Positions 51,556 to 63,925 of a stretch of 64,000 bases of DNA are shown here, in pieces. The position numbers were made by a program, and so were the translations under genes. Each line of letters begins with the position of its first letter. Within the stretch, counting starts at the first letter, position 1. Below the pieces are notes generated by a model, which worked only from the letters and a program-made list of their open reading frames with translations, ran no database searches and was not told the origin of the DNA. Source of the DNA: Branchiostoma floridae (Eukaryota; Chordata; Leptocardii; Amphioxiformes; Branchiostomatidae); NCBI RefSeq assembly GCF_000003815.2, contig NC_049988.1:15140452-15204451 (forward strand), in the 5' to 3' direction.

Positions 51556-54008
51556 ACCTATAAATGTAGGCATTTACAGCAGGGTGAAGGCTGGGCAAAA
51601 CATAGAGAGATTTAGTACTGCTAGCCTTTCAACTTCCAAGCTCCTAGTCACCTGTCTGATTATGCTCTCTTTGTGTAACAGTCCCGGCTGCTGGATAATG
51701 TGATAGACCACAATAATAAGATATTCCAGAACAATGAAAACAAGTCGTACTACACGGTGGCTATTATGTAGCGTGAATTATGTATTATGCACAGGTGCCC
51801 CCATGTGTCTTTGAACAGTCTCAAAACCCCTCCACCACTATTAAAGGAAAATCACTGAAATACTGGTTTACGTATGCGTGGCAAAGAAATGTATTTGTTG
51901 CTGCTTACTATTAGATAAGAATTACAATACAACAAAGCCATTGTTTATCAAATAGACCCTATTGAACAAGCTGCCAGGGTTTGAAAAGACCAAAAATTTC
52001 ATTATGATTTTAGAGATTAGGAATGTAGGGACAAACTTAACCAGTTAACCAGTGTTTGTAGACTTAACAGAGTTTGTAGACTTTCAAGTTTTTGGGGTGG
52101 GGGATTTTGCGGCAGTACTCAAAGCAAACGAATGAACTGTACTTAGAAAAGGGTGTATTATGTATGGACTTATGGAAATGACCGACGTCCTGTATGAAAG
52201 AAAATTTCATTAAGCTTGCAATACTTTCAACTAGTGTGAAGAAGGATACTATGTATAAAGTCCTTGGTATAAAGGAACGGCAATGCACTGACAATGCGTC
52301 GAAAGGGATGATCCTCACATAGAAGAAACAGCTTCAAGTAATATCCAAGCAGATCCTACGGTAGCACAAGATTGTATGAAAAGCTGCCAGAGGAGTGAAG
52401 CCGGTCTAGGAGTGTGTTTGGCTACCGGAGTGGCTGATGACTTTCTTTGGCCGGCTTAACTCCTTAGCCAGCTTTGATACTATCTTATGCCACTGGTAAA
52501 TCTGCCTGCAGATTATCTCCAAGAAACCTGTCGCTAAATGTATGGAGAAATCGACTGTTAGAGCTATAGCTACTTTTGTATTTTGTTATTGTTATTTGAT
52601 CAACCATTAGAGTAACCCTGACCTTTGCATAACGTAAAAGACGTCACAGCTAAACTAACACCTTTGAAACTCACAGGTGCGTCGGGTTTCTTTTATGTTA
52701 CTCAAAGGGCCCTGTCAAACAATATGGACGGCATTCTATTGATCTTAATCAACTTGTCACAAACCTAGGTTCTGAATTAGTATTCGGGTTACAGTAACAA
52801 CGTTTCGGACAATTCTTATTAACTCTAAAATCAACACTATGAGGAGAGCTCTCACAGTGAAGTGGGCGGAATTGACAATTGATACAAGTCTGCATCGTTT
52901 AAGACAATCTGCGTTACCGCAAAGTTCCTAAACTTTCAAACGTACAGCTAGACAACTAAAACTAGAACGCATGTCTTACCTTATAACTGGCGCAGATCGT
53001 ATCACAGAATCAGATACATTCATACATCTTAAGACGTTCTAGCTGCTTCTTGGCGTTGTGAACCTAAGACCCTCTTGCTCTCACACGTTTTTCTTCTTGA
53101 GACAATTCACTTCTTCTCCTAAGTCACAAAAGCCTTCCGTTTGTGTAAATACGACTGTATGTTATGTAAAGCTCGCAAAGTGAGTTGTTATGTCTCACCT
53201 TTCAACCGCGTCATAGGTGACCTTTGAACCTTCACACTTTTGGCGGGATCGTCTTAGAATATGTTTTATCTAAATCAAATCAAAGTTAGATTGATGATGT
53301 AAAATATTCAATCGGCCGGCTTCTTGAATAGATATTTTTTTCTGAAAACAATCCTTTTCTTATCATTCTTCTCCAGGCAATTTTTTTTTGCTATTAGGCA
53401 GTGTGTATAATAAGAGGATTATTTTTAGAGGATCGCCAGGAACTTTTGTGACGAACCCTGGCCATTTCCTTGGCCCAATGGGACGTGCCGTTAAGTAAAA
53501 GGGCGTTCACCCATGCAGGTATGTCGCTCGAGGCGTCAAGTACTGTTGTAGACAAACAATGGTAGCATGGCCAAACTGTCTCAAATTACACAGGTGAAAA
53601 CAGTGCCATTTTCTGACTCAAGGACTTTATATTATAGAAGTATGACGCAAGGGTTTCCACCATTCAATTACAAGAACATTGAACAATGTCCCTACGCAAA
53701 GGTCTATAGGCCCTAAGGTATGTTACTAACGCTGAAGCTGTCTTTATATTTTACACCAATATACGTATAGAGAGTAGAATGTACAAGATAGAACACAATT
53801 CACACAGCAGCAACCTGTTAGATTCTTATTGTATTCTTCTGTATTCTTAACTTCTTTCTGTGAAAAAAAATGAATATCAGAAACAAATTCTCCATTGATG
53901 CGACGATTTCAAAATATAGCAGACAAATTCTAACGCATCTCTTTCAAATGTATCAAAATTTTGGTCTACTACAGTAAGCCACCTGGCTGTTAAGAAACAA
54001 ACAGTTAC
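51556..54008 (-). other. Probable 5' intron of the oxidase gene, no coding seen
   Basis: There are only chance ORFs. On the minus strand a second possible donor (TATAAG then GTAAGACAT, at 52980) could mark an alternative untranslated exon. The stretch includes the dispersed repeat at 52399-52520. Confidence 0.35.
52399..52520 (+). repeat. Dispersed ~110-bp repeat, upstream of oxidase gene
   Basis: Partner of 37509-37610 in the same orientation. It shares TTTGGCC, AACTCCTTAG, CTTTGATACTATCTTA and CACTGGTAAAT. Both copies lie in or near first introns of minus-strand genes. Confidence 0.6.
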
Positions 54009-54131
54009 CTGGAAAAACACGTGCGCTTTGAAGAGCTGGTATCGAGTCCACACCGATTCACTCTCTGTGCAGACGGAGCTCTCTCTAGTACTGACGCGTT
54101 CCGCACGTGAAATAGATGTACTTATATACCG
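54009..54131 (-). promoter_or_regulatory. Candidate TATA promoter and untranslated first exon of the oxidase gene
   Basis: On the minus strand GGTATATAAG (54121-54130) is a good TATA box. About 120 bp downstream, GTTTTTCCAG then GTAACTG (exon end at 54009) is a good splice donor. No ATG-initiated ORF crosses the donor convincingly. Joined to the acceptor at 50574 this gives a leader exon of roughly 90 bp and a 3.4-kb first intron. A CT-rich tract lies about 160 bp upstream. Transcript data are needed to tie it to this gene. Confidence 0.4.
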
Positions 54132-54285
54132 ATTGCACCGTTACTAGGATACGCCCATCTAATACTTCCGACATACCGGAAGAGGAGCGGCCCCCAAACA
54201 GAGCTCACGAAACAACATTTGATCGGTCTAGATCTATGTCTGCACAATGACTCAACTGAAGATATAAGGAAACAAAATTTGTCGC

Positions 54286-54289
<4 letters not shown>

Positions 54290-54335
<46 letters not shown>
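54290..54335. repeat. (CT)n microsatellite
   Basis: A pure run of about 22 CT units, followed by a longer pyrimidine-rich stretch to about 54370. The ORFs made of Leu-Ser or Arg-Glu repeats across it are artefacts. It lies about 160 bp upstream of the candidate oxidase promoter, on the GA-strand side. Confidence 0.95.
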
Positions 54336-54339
<4 letters not shown>

Positions 54340-54370
54340 TTTTCTCTCTTCCCTCTCTCCTCTCTTTCAT

Positions 54371-57300
54371 ATTGTCATCTCTACCCTATTTTTCTAGATT
54401 CTTATGGATCTATCTATGTATGTATCAATTAAAATATTTGCCATAACAAACTTTACAGCTCCCTTGTGTATACCCAAAAGGGCGTAGCATTTAAAATACT
54501 GTTGGGCATTTGAAGCGTGGTACCTCATGACGTCATAATCAAACGATGCTTCCAAATATGGTGACATGGATGGAGAATCCTCTCTTTACTTCCGGGGATG
54601 CTTTTGTAAAAATGGGAGAGCTGTCACCGTGAATAAGTGAGTGTGCTGTCCTCACTTACCTATTCATACACTTGTCGGTCTTAATAATTACAGCTGTTAC
54701 ATGGCATTGATAAACGAAGTTCAAGGTCATCATTGTACTGTTGAATATTTTAGAATTCCAGCCTTGCGTGTTCTGACAGAATTGAGTTACGGTGCACTTA
54801 GTGGTTACAAGGCATGTGTTAGGAGAACGTATTACATATCAAATGGTGTAGAAATAATTCTATTGTATAAGCATACATATAGTATAGGTAAGCATACAAG
54901 GCGGTTACAGGTATTTTGTGGGTAGATGACGTGCAATATTATCATCACTTCTTCCATAGAGGTTATTCATACTTGTTTAGAGTTGCCTGAGTGTCCAACT
55001 CTCCACAAACATATGAGAGGGTATATCTTGATGTGTGAAAGATACAAAAAGAGACACACACAGAAGGAAACACTCAGGCGCATAAAGAGAGAGAGATAGA
55101 GGGGTAAAGGAAGAGAGAGAGAGAAAACAGCATTACACGTACACAAATATTTAAGGTCTGACACCAGTTCTGTCACATTATCATGCTTAACATATACCTG
55201 TTAGTCCAACTATGGTGCAAAGAAAATCTTTGTTCGGCACACCACAGAAACATACACACGCACACACACACAGAGATACATACACACAGAAGTAGACAAA
55301 GTAAGAGATAGCAATAACGTTATAAATAGTGCATGAAATACTACAGCCTAACCAATTTCTCATTTACCCTTGTACATGACTGCTTGTACTGCTGAATACA
55401 CACTTGTTAGCCCAACTACCGTACAGAAGCATCTTTGTTCGATACATTAAACCGCGGAAACCAAACACTATTACATTGTGTATACCCTTACTCAGACCTT
55501 GAGTATAACAATGCCGTTTCAGAGTTGACACAAGTGTGTTTCTACCTAACCATACCGACATGTTCCTGTTCAATTACATTTCTTAATTCATTCTGCACTG
55601 TTGAAACTGAAAGGTTGGCTGAAGGCTGCAAAGCATTTTGCGTAAGTCAATAAGTTTGAGTAAACTTCAAAGCGGAAGTAGCTTTATCATTTGAGATATA
55701 ACGTTAACTCTAGCTTAGCAAACGTATCCTCCGGTATCAACACATTGCCGTCCGCTATTCATGCCAAATACTCTGATGATAAATCCCCCTATCCTAATCG
55801 TAATAGTCCTCACCCTATTTTCCCACACATTTACGTGAAGATCGATATACTTTACAACATGTTGTATCAAAAATACATGAACTAACGACAACGCGGACTA
55901 GCTAATATTACATACTTAACGTGCCCCTTTGGACCAATAAAAGTTTGGATCCATATCGTATTGTTTTGTTCTGTGTAATATGAAAAAGACACAGCGCGAG
56001 CCAAAGATCTAGCTACCATAAAGCTCACATTGAAGAAAAAACACGTACCTTTTTTTGTGGATCGCAGCTGATCCACAAACTTTCAGGAGTTCAAGTTCGA
56101 CAAGTTGACAATCTCACTTTACAAGTTTGAATCTGTGTCCTGGTAGCTCGAAGCTTGTTACTATGAGCACGACTGTAGTAGAGGTAGTGTCTTTTATAGC
56201 CGATAAAAAAAGATATTCCCGTGGGAGGGAGAAGGAATGATCATTGATTTTAAGTGTTTCCTGTGTGCGTATGTGATGATGGTGGGAAAGTACCTCCAAT
56301 ATGTGTGACTGTATGTGGTCGTGAACTATGACCCGTTGCCACTAGCAACGCGTCAGGTCATCGAAGGTCAAATTTGAACGTGTCTTAAAAACGGTTTCAG
56401 TGTAAGACAAGCGCATCCTGACTATCTTAACGTTATACAGTATCTTGTTAGTGATATTTACAGGTAAAAACAATCAATTCTACGACTCCATTGACGTTTC
56501 ACATCTACCTAATGTTGTTATGGGCATGGGTCACCTGTAAAAGTGGGCGGTTACTTCCGTTGGACTTTGGCGTTAGCGTCATGTTTTTTTTAAAAAAAGA
56601 ACAAGTCTCTGACATGCACCCAATGTTACACAATGTGTCATGTGTGAGGAATGTTTCGCAGAAAAGAAGGTCAATGACTTCATTAAACTGCTTTGTGTCA
56701 CATATCGCTATATTTATACAGTTTTAACTTTTCTTCGAGCATCGTAGTGATAGATTGCCCATCAATACAACAATTTGTGATAAGTTCTCACCAAATTCGT
56801 ACTGCAGAACGAGAATATCAATGAAAATCAATTCTCGATAAAGAAGTCTGGCTATATTTCATCCTCTATTGTTGCATTCCATACTCAAGTTTTATCATTT
56901 ATCTGTACAGTTCTATAAAAGTTTTTGAAATAACCTGTGATCACAATAACTAGAAATCCATTTGGTTAACGGGTGAGCATTCTATGCATCTGTAAGTTGG
57001 AGAAGCCAGTAAAACAAGTAATTGCACCATAACAAAACAGACGAAAGAAGCACAAACCCACTATAGTGAAATAACATGAGCTACATGTGACGACATCTAA
57101 CCACAAAAACGTCCCACACACCAAAGGAATTTCCTTTTCTACGATTAGCTTAGTCAAAGTCACGCAAGTTGAATGATTAGTAATATCCTATGACAACGAT
57201 CTACTAAAAATATTTTACGCTGTTCTTTCCGCATACATACACGAACCTCTGGTATGAAATTTATGAGTAAGCCACAATAAGTAAATTTTGTGGATGACAG

Positions 57301-59344
57301 TCTATGCAGAGTACAAAAATAATGAGATAGCGCGAAAACAAAAAACAAGATGGGTAAAAAAACAAGGTGGCAAGATTTTCAAAATATACACTATGAACGT
57401 CGTAACAAGATTCGAAGTGACAAAACGTGGCATCACAACTAACAAGGCTTTCATCCTGTATTTTAGTGATACTAATAAGACGAAAATTAATGAGCGCGCT
57501 GTTGTCATCCATAAAATTTTCTTGCTGTGGCCTTACCTTTAAAACTGGTCGAAGAAGGATTTTTATATCCTCAGTATGAGTTGTTGGCAATTGTAACCTG
57601 CCTAACTAAGAAATACAGGCAATGCATTCAAGTACTCTACAGCACCTAAAAGAAACTGAGAACGCCTGCGCATAGTCTGCATACATGTGCCTTTCCTACA
57701 GTATAAAATTGTAACGTAAATAACCTTGATGAAAGTTCATTTTGAGTAGCTATAGGTTAATATATTGATATGCTGTAAAATCGCTTATAATATAAACAAA
57801 CCTTGCAGTGAGATGTCGCCCAGTTGTGTTTGAGTTGTCCGCAAGGCAATGACATCACATACCAGCTTCCCCTCCGCCAACGATGGGTACATGGAACATA
57901 CCCATAACATAGCAGGTGGTCGCTAGGAGTGACGTCACAGGGTCACTCGACATCACTCATTTTCCTGTAACAGCCTAGTGGTGCCAAAAAAGCCAAACCG
58001 CAGTGGTACTTATTAGGATGTTTATTAGGTTAGAGGGAAGTATTACCATGCCATTTTACTTCCAATACAAGTGATGCAGTCATGATCAGTCCCCACATTG
58101 GCCTAGCTTGGGGCACTGCAGTGCTTGTTGAAACCGCATAAAGCGCTGTTACAATGTGTTTGCCATCGGTTGGTATCATACTTTCCTCATCTTGGTTGAC
58201 ATCCAAGCAGAAGTTATCCAACTAACTAAACAAGAACATCTGGAGGGATTATGTGTCCTTATCGACAGCCTTTAACCCTAAGACGAGAACTCAAGGGCGC
58301 TGATGTGCCAGTGAAAGGAAACAACAGACTCTTCAATGACTGTGCCCTTTCTTCACATCTCTCTAGTTTGTGAAGGGAAGGTTGTAGTCAAGTTGTACTT
58401 TAATATGCGGTGCCTAAACATTGTGTGTATGCTATAAGGTATGGCTTAGATGATAGAGTTCATTGCCCTTGTCACTCTGATTCTGGTTTAAATTGCAAAG
58501 ATTAGATCTAATTTTTAACTTTTAATCTAAAAAGTTAGTGTTGATATTATACATGAAGCTGACATATGTGGCTTAGATTGCATGCGTAGTAGTTTTTCAT
58601 GGACTTAATTGAACACTTCCACCCCACAAGACACTGGGGTTTACCACTACAATGACCACAACTAGATCACTGCTGCTTATCCGCATATAGCCGACACAAA
58701 TTTGGTGCAAACCGAGTACCTTAACATGCTGAAGACTAAACCCGATTATCAATTAGAAAAGTAGAAGCCGTTTAATTACACACCCCATTTGCCAGCGCAT
58801 GTCGTGCAATTATCCGGATGGTGCAACAAAGTGAAGTTATCTAGCTGGACCACACCACCACGGGATTTGGTGATCCCGTGCAATTAACTGAACTGTGCTG
58901 TTATCCGTTGTGCAATTTACTGACGTCTACTGTACATGTGTAATAGGAACATTTTGAGTGTCAAATTACATGTAAGTACATGTATATGTCTAGGCAGAAT
59001 TCACGTACAAAAATCATTACACTATAAGTTGTTCTTTCCTAGATAGACGCATCTGCAAATAACAATCGACTATTTCCTTGTCGAAGTTTTTAATACGGTG
59101 AAATATTCACCTACTGATATCTTTTCCTTGAAGTCCGGATATGGCGGAGACCGCAATACATGTATGTCTACAGTCAATTTGCTGACACACCTTATTAATT
59201 GTTTTACGGGGTCGGTTTGCGGTCAGAGTCCTGTCAGATCGACGGTTCTTACCTTTGACCTTGTTATGACGTCATTGTTGTACAGGTGTAACCACCTTCT
59301 TGGAAAGCCTCCAAAACTGGTAAATGATTATGTCGTTGTGCAGC
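54371..59344. other. Long stretch without a supported gene
   Basis: ORFs are all below about 110 codons and lack conserved or spliceable structure. Visible details: two related 60-bp segments near 55192 and 55398 (TTAGTCCAACTA- and TTAGCCCAACTA-type, each ending in TCTTTGTTCG). There is a perfect 10-bp hairpin TTTGTGGATC/GATCCACAAA with loop GCAGCT at 56054-56079. TAACGTTA octamers occur at 55315, 55699 and 56428. One TGACGTCA is near 57930. Confidence 0.45.
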
Positions 59345-59655
59345 TACCAGGTAACAGGTATAAAAATGCCCAAACAAACAGGATAAAGTCGATAAAGATT
59401 ATAATTGATAGAGAGGATAGAAATTACTGACAAAGATAGAAGTAATATACAAATACCGTTATTGGATATGGGGGCGGGAATGGCTTCTCCTCTTAAACCG
59501 GTAACTACCTTCATGTAAGACCAACTGGATAAAGTCAATAAATGAGAGCAAAAACTGTAATTGATAGAAAATATAGAAATTATGGAGGTAGAAGTAAGAT
59601 GCAGATACCGTATTGGATATGGGATAAAACGACCTGTTCTCCTAAACCTGTAATG
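59345..59655. repeat. 147-bp diverged tandem duplication
   Basis: GGATAAAGTCGATAAA at 59380 and GGATAAAGTCAATAAA at 59527 begin two related units. Shared internal blocks are AATTGATAGA, ATAGAAATTA, TAGAAGTAA and CCGT, TATTGGATATGGG. Indels are frequent and no ORF is conserved. Confidence 0.65.
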
Positions 59656-62600
59656 TTGTGTCTGACTGTAACGTTAAGGATGAATTTTTGAGTAGGGGAA
59701 AATTATGAGCAAATGTTACTAGTCTAAAACCGTCTTTGTGATCTCAGCACCATATAATTCTAAATAGTGTGCATTTTTGCCTGAAATAATATGCTTACCA
59801 TTATACAATATGCTTACATTTCGTAAGCGAAGGTTTTGCAGAAATGGCCCCAGCTTCTTACTTACGTCTTAAGAGCAGATACACATCTTAAGGGTTAACA
59901 TCACTTTTCTTCAAGGTGTTCTGGGAATACTGATAAACGCATAATAAATGAGGTTGGCCATTTCCCAGTCTGTGTGACGTCATCTGATCAATAACCAAGT
60001 GGCCCGCCAAATATGTTTGATTACCGGGGATAGACCACTAATTGCTAAGGCTGTCAGATTGGGGATTAATCACTAACTGCTCAAGACTGGTGTGATAGAC
60101 CACTTGTGATTGTGTATAATATGGCCATCTATTATGTAGATTAGTACTATACTCATAGTTTCTACTACGCCCCTCCCCGTTCTTTCTAAGACTCATTTTG
60201 TGTTTGATTACATACAGTATTGTCCCCTTGAAAATATATCAGAACCATACCTCTAAATTCGCTAATGGAATAGCCCTATCTAGTAACTAAATTAGTCCCA
60301 GGACTGGAAAGTCTGGTAAGTGTAGGTCAGGGGTTACACCTATCCGTATGCAAATTAGCACATGATAGACTGGAATTCAGACTAGTTCTAGGGTTTATAC
60401 AGGTCAGGTCTTCGACTCCAGCGCTTACATACCCCGGAGAAATTTTAGTGCCCCCACCCCCTGAATAAGACCATTGAACTGACAGGACGGCAAAGGTCAC
60501 CGGGGTGGTCCAGTTCACCAGGCGGGAATAGAAGTTACCACCGCCGAGGAAATAGCATACAACCCTTGGAGCTACTGTTGAGCGAGGCTACCACATACGT
60601 GTGTGTAGGTGGGGACTTCACCCAAAGATTCCACCACCGGAAGTCACTGCCTGTCGATAATATGTTTGCTTGTTTTGTAACGTGGTAAAGCAGGGAAGGC
60701 AGGCGAGCTTCCGGCCACGAGACCCTGTTCCCCATTGGAGAGAGAGACTGGCTTGTCCATTGATCGATTTCTTGTCAGTCTGTCAATTTTTACCGGGAAA
60801 GGTCGTACGACGTGCGGCGACGCTTTCGGAGAAGGGTTGTCGTAGCGCAGATATGTACTCTACACCAGGGTCGTTCAGCAGTCACAATTGGCCAAGCTCC
60901 ACGGGAGTCAAGTTCGTCGACTGAGTTCGCGGTGAGTGCCGTTTTGTTGGCTAGTTCACATGTTTTCAACATACCTCAACCGTACACTTCCTGATGTAAT
61001 CTGCTGTGACGGTCCCCTCGTGGCGTGATTCACCCTTCTCTCCTGTGTTTTCCAGCGGATACAGGGCATTTCTGTGTTGTTATAGGGGTGAGAGTCATGG
61101 TTGTGGTTTTCAGGAGCGCCCTGCCTAAAAGTGTTTGTGTTTGTTCAAATGAAGCTTTGTGTTTGTTATGTCCACAAATGTTACAGTAATTTTACCGTAG
61201 CCGTAACATATTATATACGTAACCCAATGATATGATGGTAGACTTCCCTCTTCTTGTATGAACTTGTACATGCTATAACGTTACTATCGTACAAATGTGT
61301 TGGTTTGAACACTGTCGTTACTTGAGTCGGCGCCATGAAACTGGGCAATGCTCACTTCTAGGCCTTTGGTATGCTCTTAACCTTGAAATAAACACCACTC
61401 ACACTTTTAGTCAACCTGACTCGGTCCTAATGGTTTCTAATGGATCCCCGGTGTGGCTTCAGAGGAAGTGGGACCTACTCCGTCCAAATTTCCATAGTTA
61501 TGGGAAAGGAAAATGTGTTTTGCGTTCACCTGTTCTGTTCTATATAACCGTTCATGGAGTCGAAAAGTATTATATTGCGTTAAATGCACTATTGATCTAA
61601 ATAAAATCAATTTGATTTTGGGGCTGCGTATTATTGCAACTGAAAGAGAGCTGTCACTGTGATGTTTGACTCGACGCCAGACATCAATTTGTAGTTGAAG
61701 GCATCTCTTAGAAATTCCTTCAATTTTGCGTCCTAAAACTGAGCAAAGTGACTGGCTATATAACCACATGCGTTAGTTGCTCCATTAAAACTTACTTCAA
61801 CGCTGAACCTATTGAGAAACAGGTCATTTCTATTCATTACTAGTATGCTGCCAACCATCCCCCCCCCCCAAAAAAAAAACACACACACCATTTACCATGT
61901 GAAACTTGGCAGGCATTCATGTACAGCAAGTGTACTCGCGTAATGGACCCTCAAGGACTGTACAACTTTGCATGACGTCTCAATGGCCTGTTAATTTAAC
62001 CAGATGAACCATTGAACTGCTGACTGTACAAATTTGCTGACCGTACAAATGCCAAAAATGAAGCTTTCTTGCTGCTGCTATAGCTATAATGTATAAGCAA
62101 GAAATTGAAAATGTCTACGAGGTAAATCGGGGATAAATACAATGTATTCTGGATGTTCAAAAGTATCAAAACACCTTTGAACAAAAAATCACGTTTGATT
62201 ATGTATCGACCTCTAAAATTGGGACACGGGTGGTATATCTAACCTCCCTGTTACCAAAGATATGGATCTACTTGACGTATATAGGGTCATAAATTATATA
62301 TTCCTTCCAAGTCCCTAATGACCGTGTGTTTTACACGCTGGAAGGTAACCAAATCACCAACCAATATGTTTCTGTGAGGATTGATCGCCTTTTCTTTCTG
62401 GGCCAAGGTGAGAAGGTCGGTCGAACCGCACGTTTGAATGGTAACAGGTTTATTTTGAATTCACATCCAAATGGATGGAATGCGGCGCCGTTGGTTCCTA
62501 ACAAAGAGCTCAGGATATCCGATACTTATGAACTTGAATAAAAGGGGACTCAAAGGGTCGGAGACTGGTATTACAGTTGTGCAATCAAGCAGAGAAATGT

Positions 62601-63044
62601 CTGTTATCTGTTACTTGGTGGTATTTCGGTTATTGTGATAGCTAAACCCCCATCCCCTTTGAAATCTTCAAACTGTCGTTGACAAAAAGACCAAACAGGT
62701 GCAGTACAGGGCTAGGGGCCGGATACGTTTGAATGTGGGGAGGGGGGTTCTGCTTGGAGAATAGTTGCATTGGAGGTTCCTTCGTCAGTGCTGTAAAAAC
62801 AAACGTAATATCTCAACTCTACTTGTCTGTCAGGATTTACATTGTTTTCTGATATATTTACCTTTGACCTTTCAAGGTGAATTTCGGCGGCCGCCATTTT
62901 GTTTACAGCATTGTTATGTTTTATGACCATCGATCCTACAATGTTCTATTAATAAATATGCTTTGAACATGTACCGTCGCTGGTACAATCGTTATGTATT
63001 TACAAACTCATACTCGTTTCGTTCACTGACTAGAACGATTTCAT
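59656..63044. other. Stretch without a supported gene; one possible CpG-rich exon
   Basis: Most is AT-rich with chance ORFs. The segment 60480-60931 is richer in G+C and CpG and ends at a good donor on + (TTCGCG then GTGAGTGCC at 60932). It could be a first exon or promoter of a transcript running past the window, but no partner exon was recognised. Confidence 0.3.
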
Positions 63045-63200
63045 ACCCATAAAGAATAGTTCAGTAACCCCATATTGGTAAGACACACCTAGATTTAGAG
63101 CCAAGAGGCCCGGGTTCTGATCCCACTATTGTGTCTGCTTGTCGGTAAGACGCAGGTAACATTCTTCGTCACACACTTTTCTATTCAATGGGAATGTTTG
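63045..63200 (+). mobile_element. Possible tRNA-derived SINE fragment
   Basis: GCCCGGGTTCTGATCCC near 63107-63123 resembles a tRNA T arm with a one-base-expanded B box, preceded by tRNA-like text (TTAGAGCCAAGAGG). No full cloverleaf forms, so it is not a functional tRNA gene. The assignment is weak. Confidence 0.25.
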
Positions 63201-63329
63201 TCGTCTTGAGACAGGTGTACAAGCTTGTCTCTGGGTTTATTCTAAACAACAGGAAGAGATAATAAACATCAGCTGTTCCCGCTTGTTAATTTCAGAGTGA
63301 TGACAACGTCCATGGCATCCACCAGGGAC
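63201..63329. other. Short stretch, no feature seen
   Basis: No ORF, repeat or RNA feature was recognised between the possible SINE fragment and the LINE 3' end. Confidence 0.4.
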
Positions 63330-63925
63330 ACTGATAATAACAATCTTTATTGACAACGACAAAAGTACAGCGACTTTCGTAAGGTCTACATGAATAACAA
63401 CTACTTACAGTACAACTAAACACATATATATGGATATCTAACGTTATAGGTATGGATACATCAACATAAAGGGTCTAGCATGTCATTTACACTATTGGTT
63501 CTACGGTATAAACAATCGTGAATATATTTGCCTACTTGTACACAATGTGGATTTTCGCCTCCCAGAATGTACTTGAATTTATTTATCGAACAGAGAGTAG
63601 CAAAGTCTTTAGAGCGAGCGGAAAGTAATGTGAACAGCTCTGTGCGTTTGTCATCATATAGAGAACAATCCATAACAAAGTGACGTTCGTCTTCGATCTC
63701 ATTTGGGCAGAATGGACAAAACCTCTGGTCACGGGGAATTTTAGAATATCTTCCGGCTTCTATATTTAGATATGCTTCGAGATATCTAAAAAAATATTTT
63801 AACTTGTGTTGAATATGATGTGAAACACGTAGAGCCCAACTCTTGGTTATTTTTAGCTCTTTTGGAACAGGCACAAGACTTCTGTCACTTGCCAACCCCC
63901 TTAGAATAAACAGGAGCAGCGCAAG
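63330..63925 (-). mobile_element. LINE 3' end: C-terminal fragment of a non-LTR reverse transcriptase
   Basis: The minus-strand frame stays open for about 155 codons and ends with a stop at 63461-63463. It encodes the zinc-knuckle-like C-terminal region typical of LINE ORF2 proteins: YLNIEAGRYSKIPRDQRF, then CPFCPNEIEDERHFVMDC (a C-x2-C, H, C arrangement), then LYDDKRTELF. There is no ATG at the left of the frame and an in-frame stop occurs further upstream (near 63935), so it is a 5'-truncated or broken copy. Downstream, on the minus strand, an AATAAAG-containing 3' UTR reaches about 63330. The remaining 70 bp to the window edge may belong to the same element. Confidence 0.78.

Noticed and set aside
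58436-58500. tRNA-like text near a GGTTTAAATTGC string
   Set aside because: The A and B boxes are too degenerate, no cloverleaf forms, and no Pol III terminator is placed correctly. At best it is an old SINE remnant.
61295-62541. ORFs of 101 codons at 61295 and about 71 codons at 62326 (+)
   Set aside because: The second has no ATG start, neither has recognisable homology, and neither is bounded by convincing splice sites.
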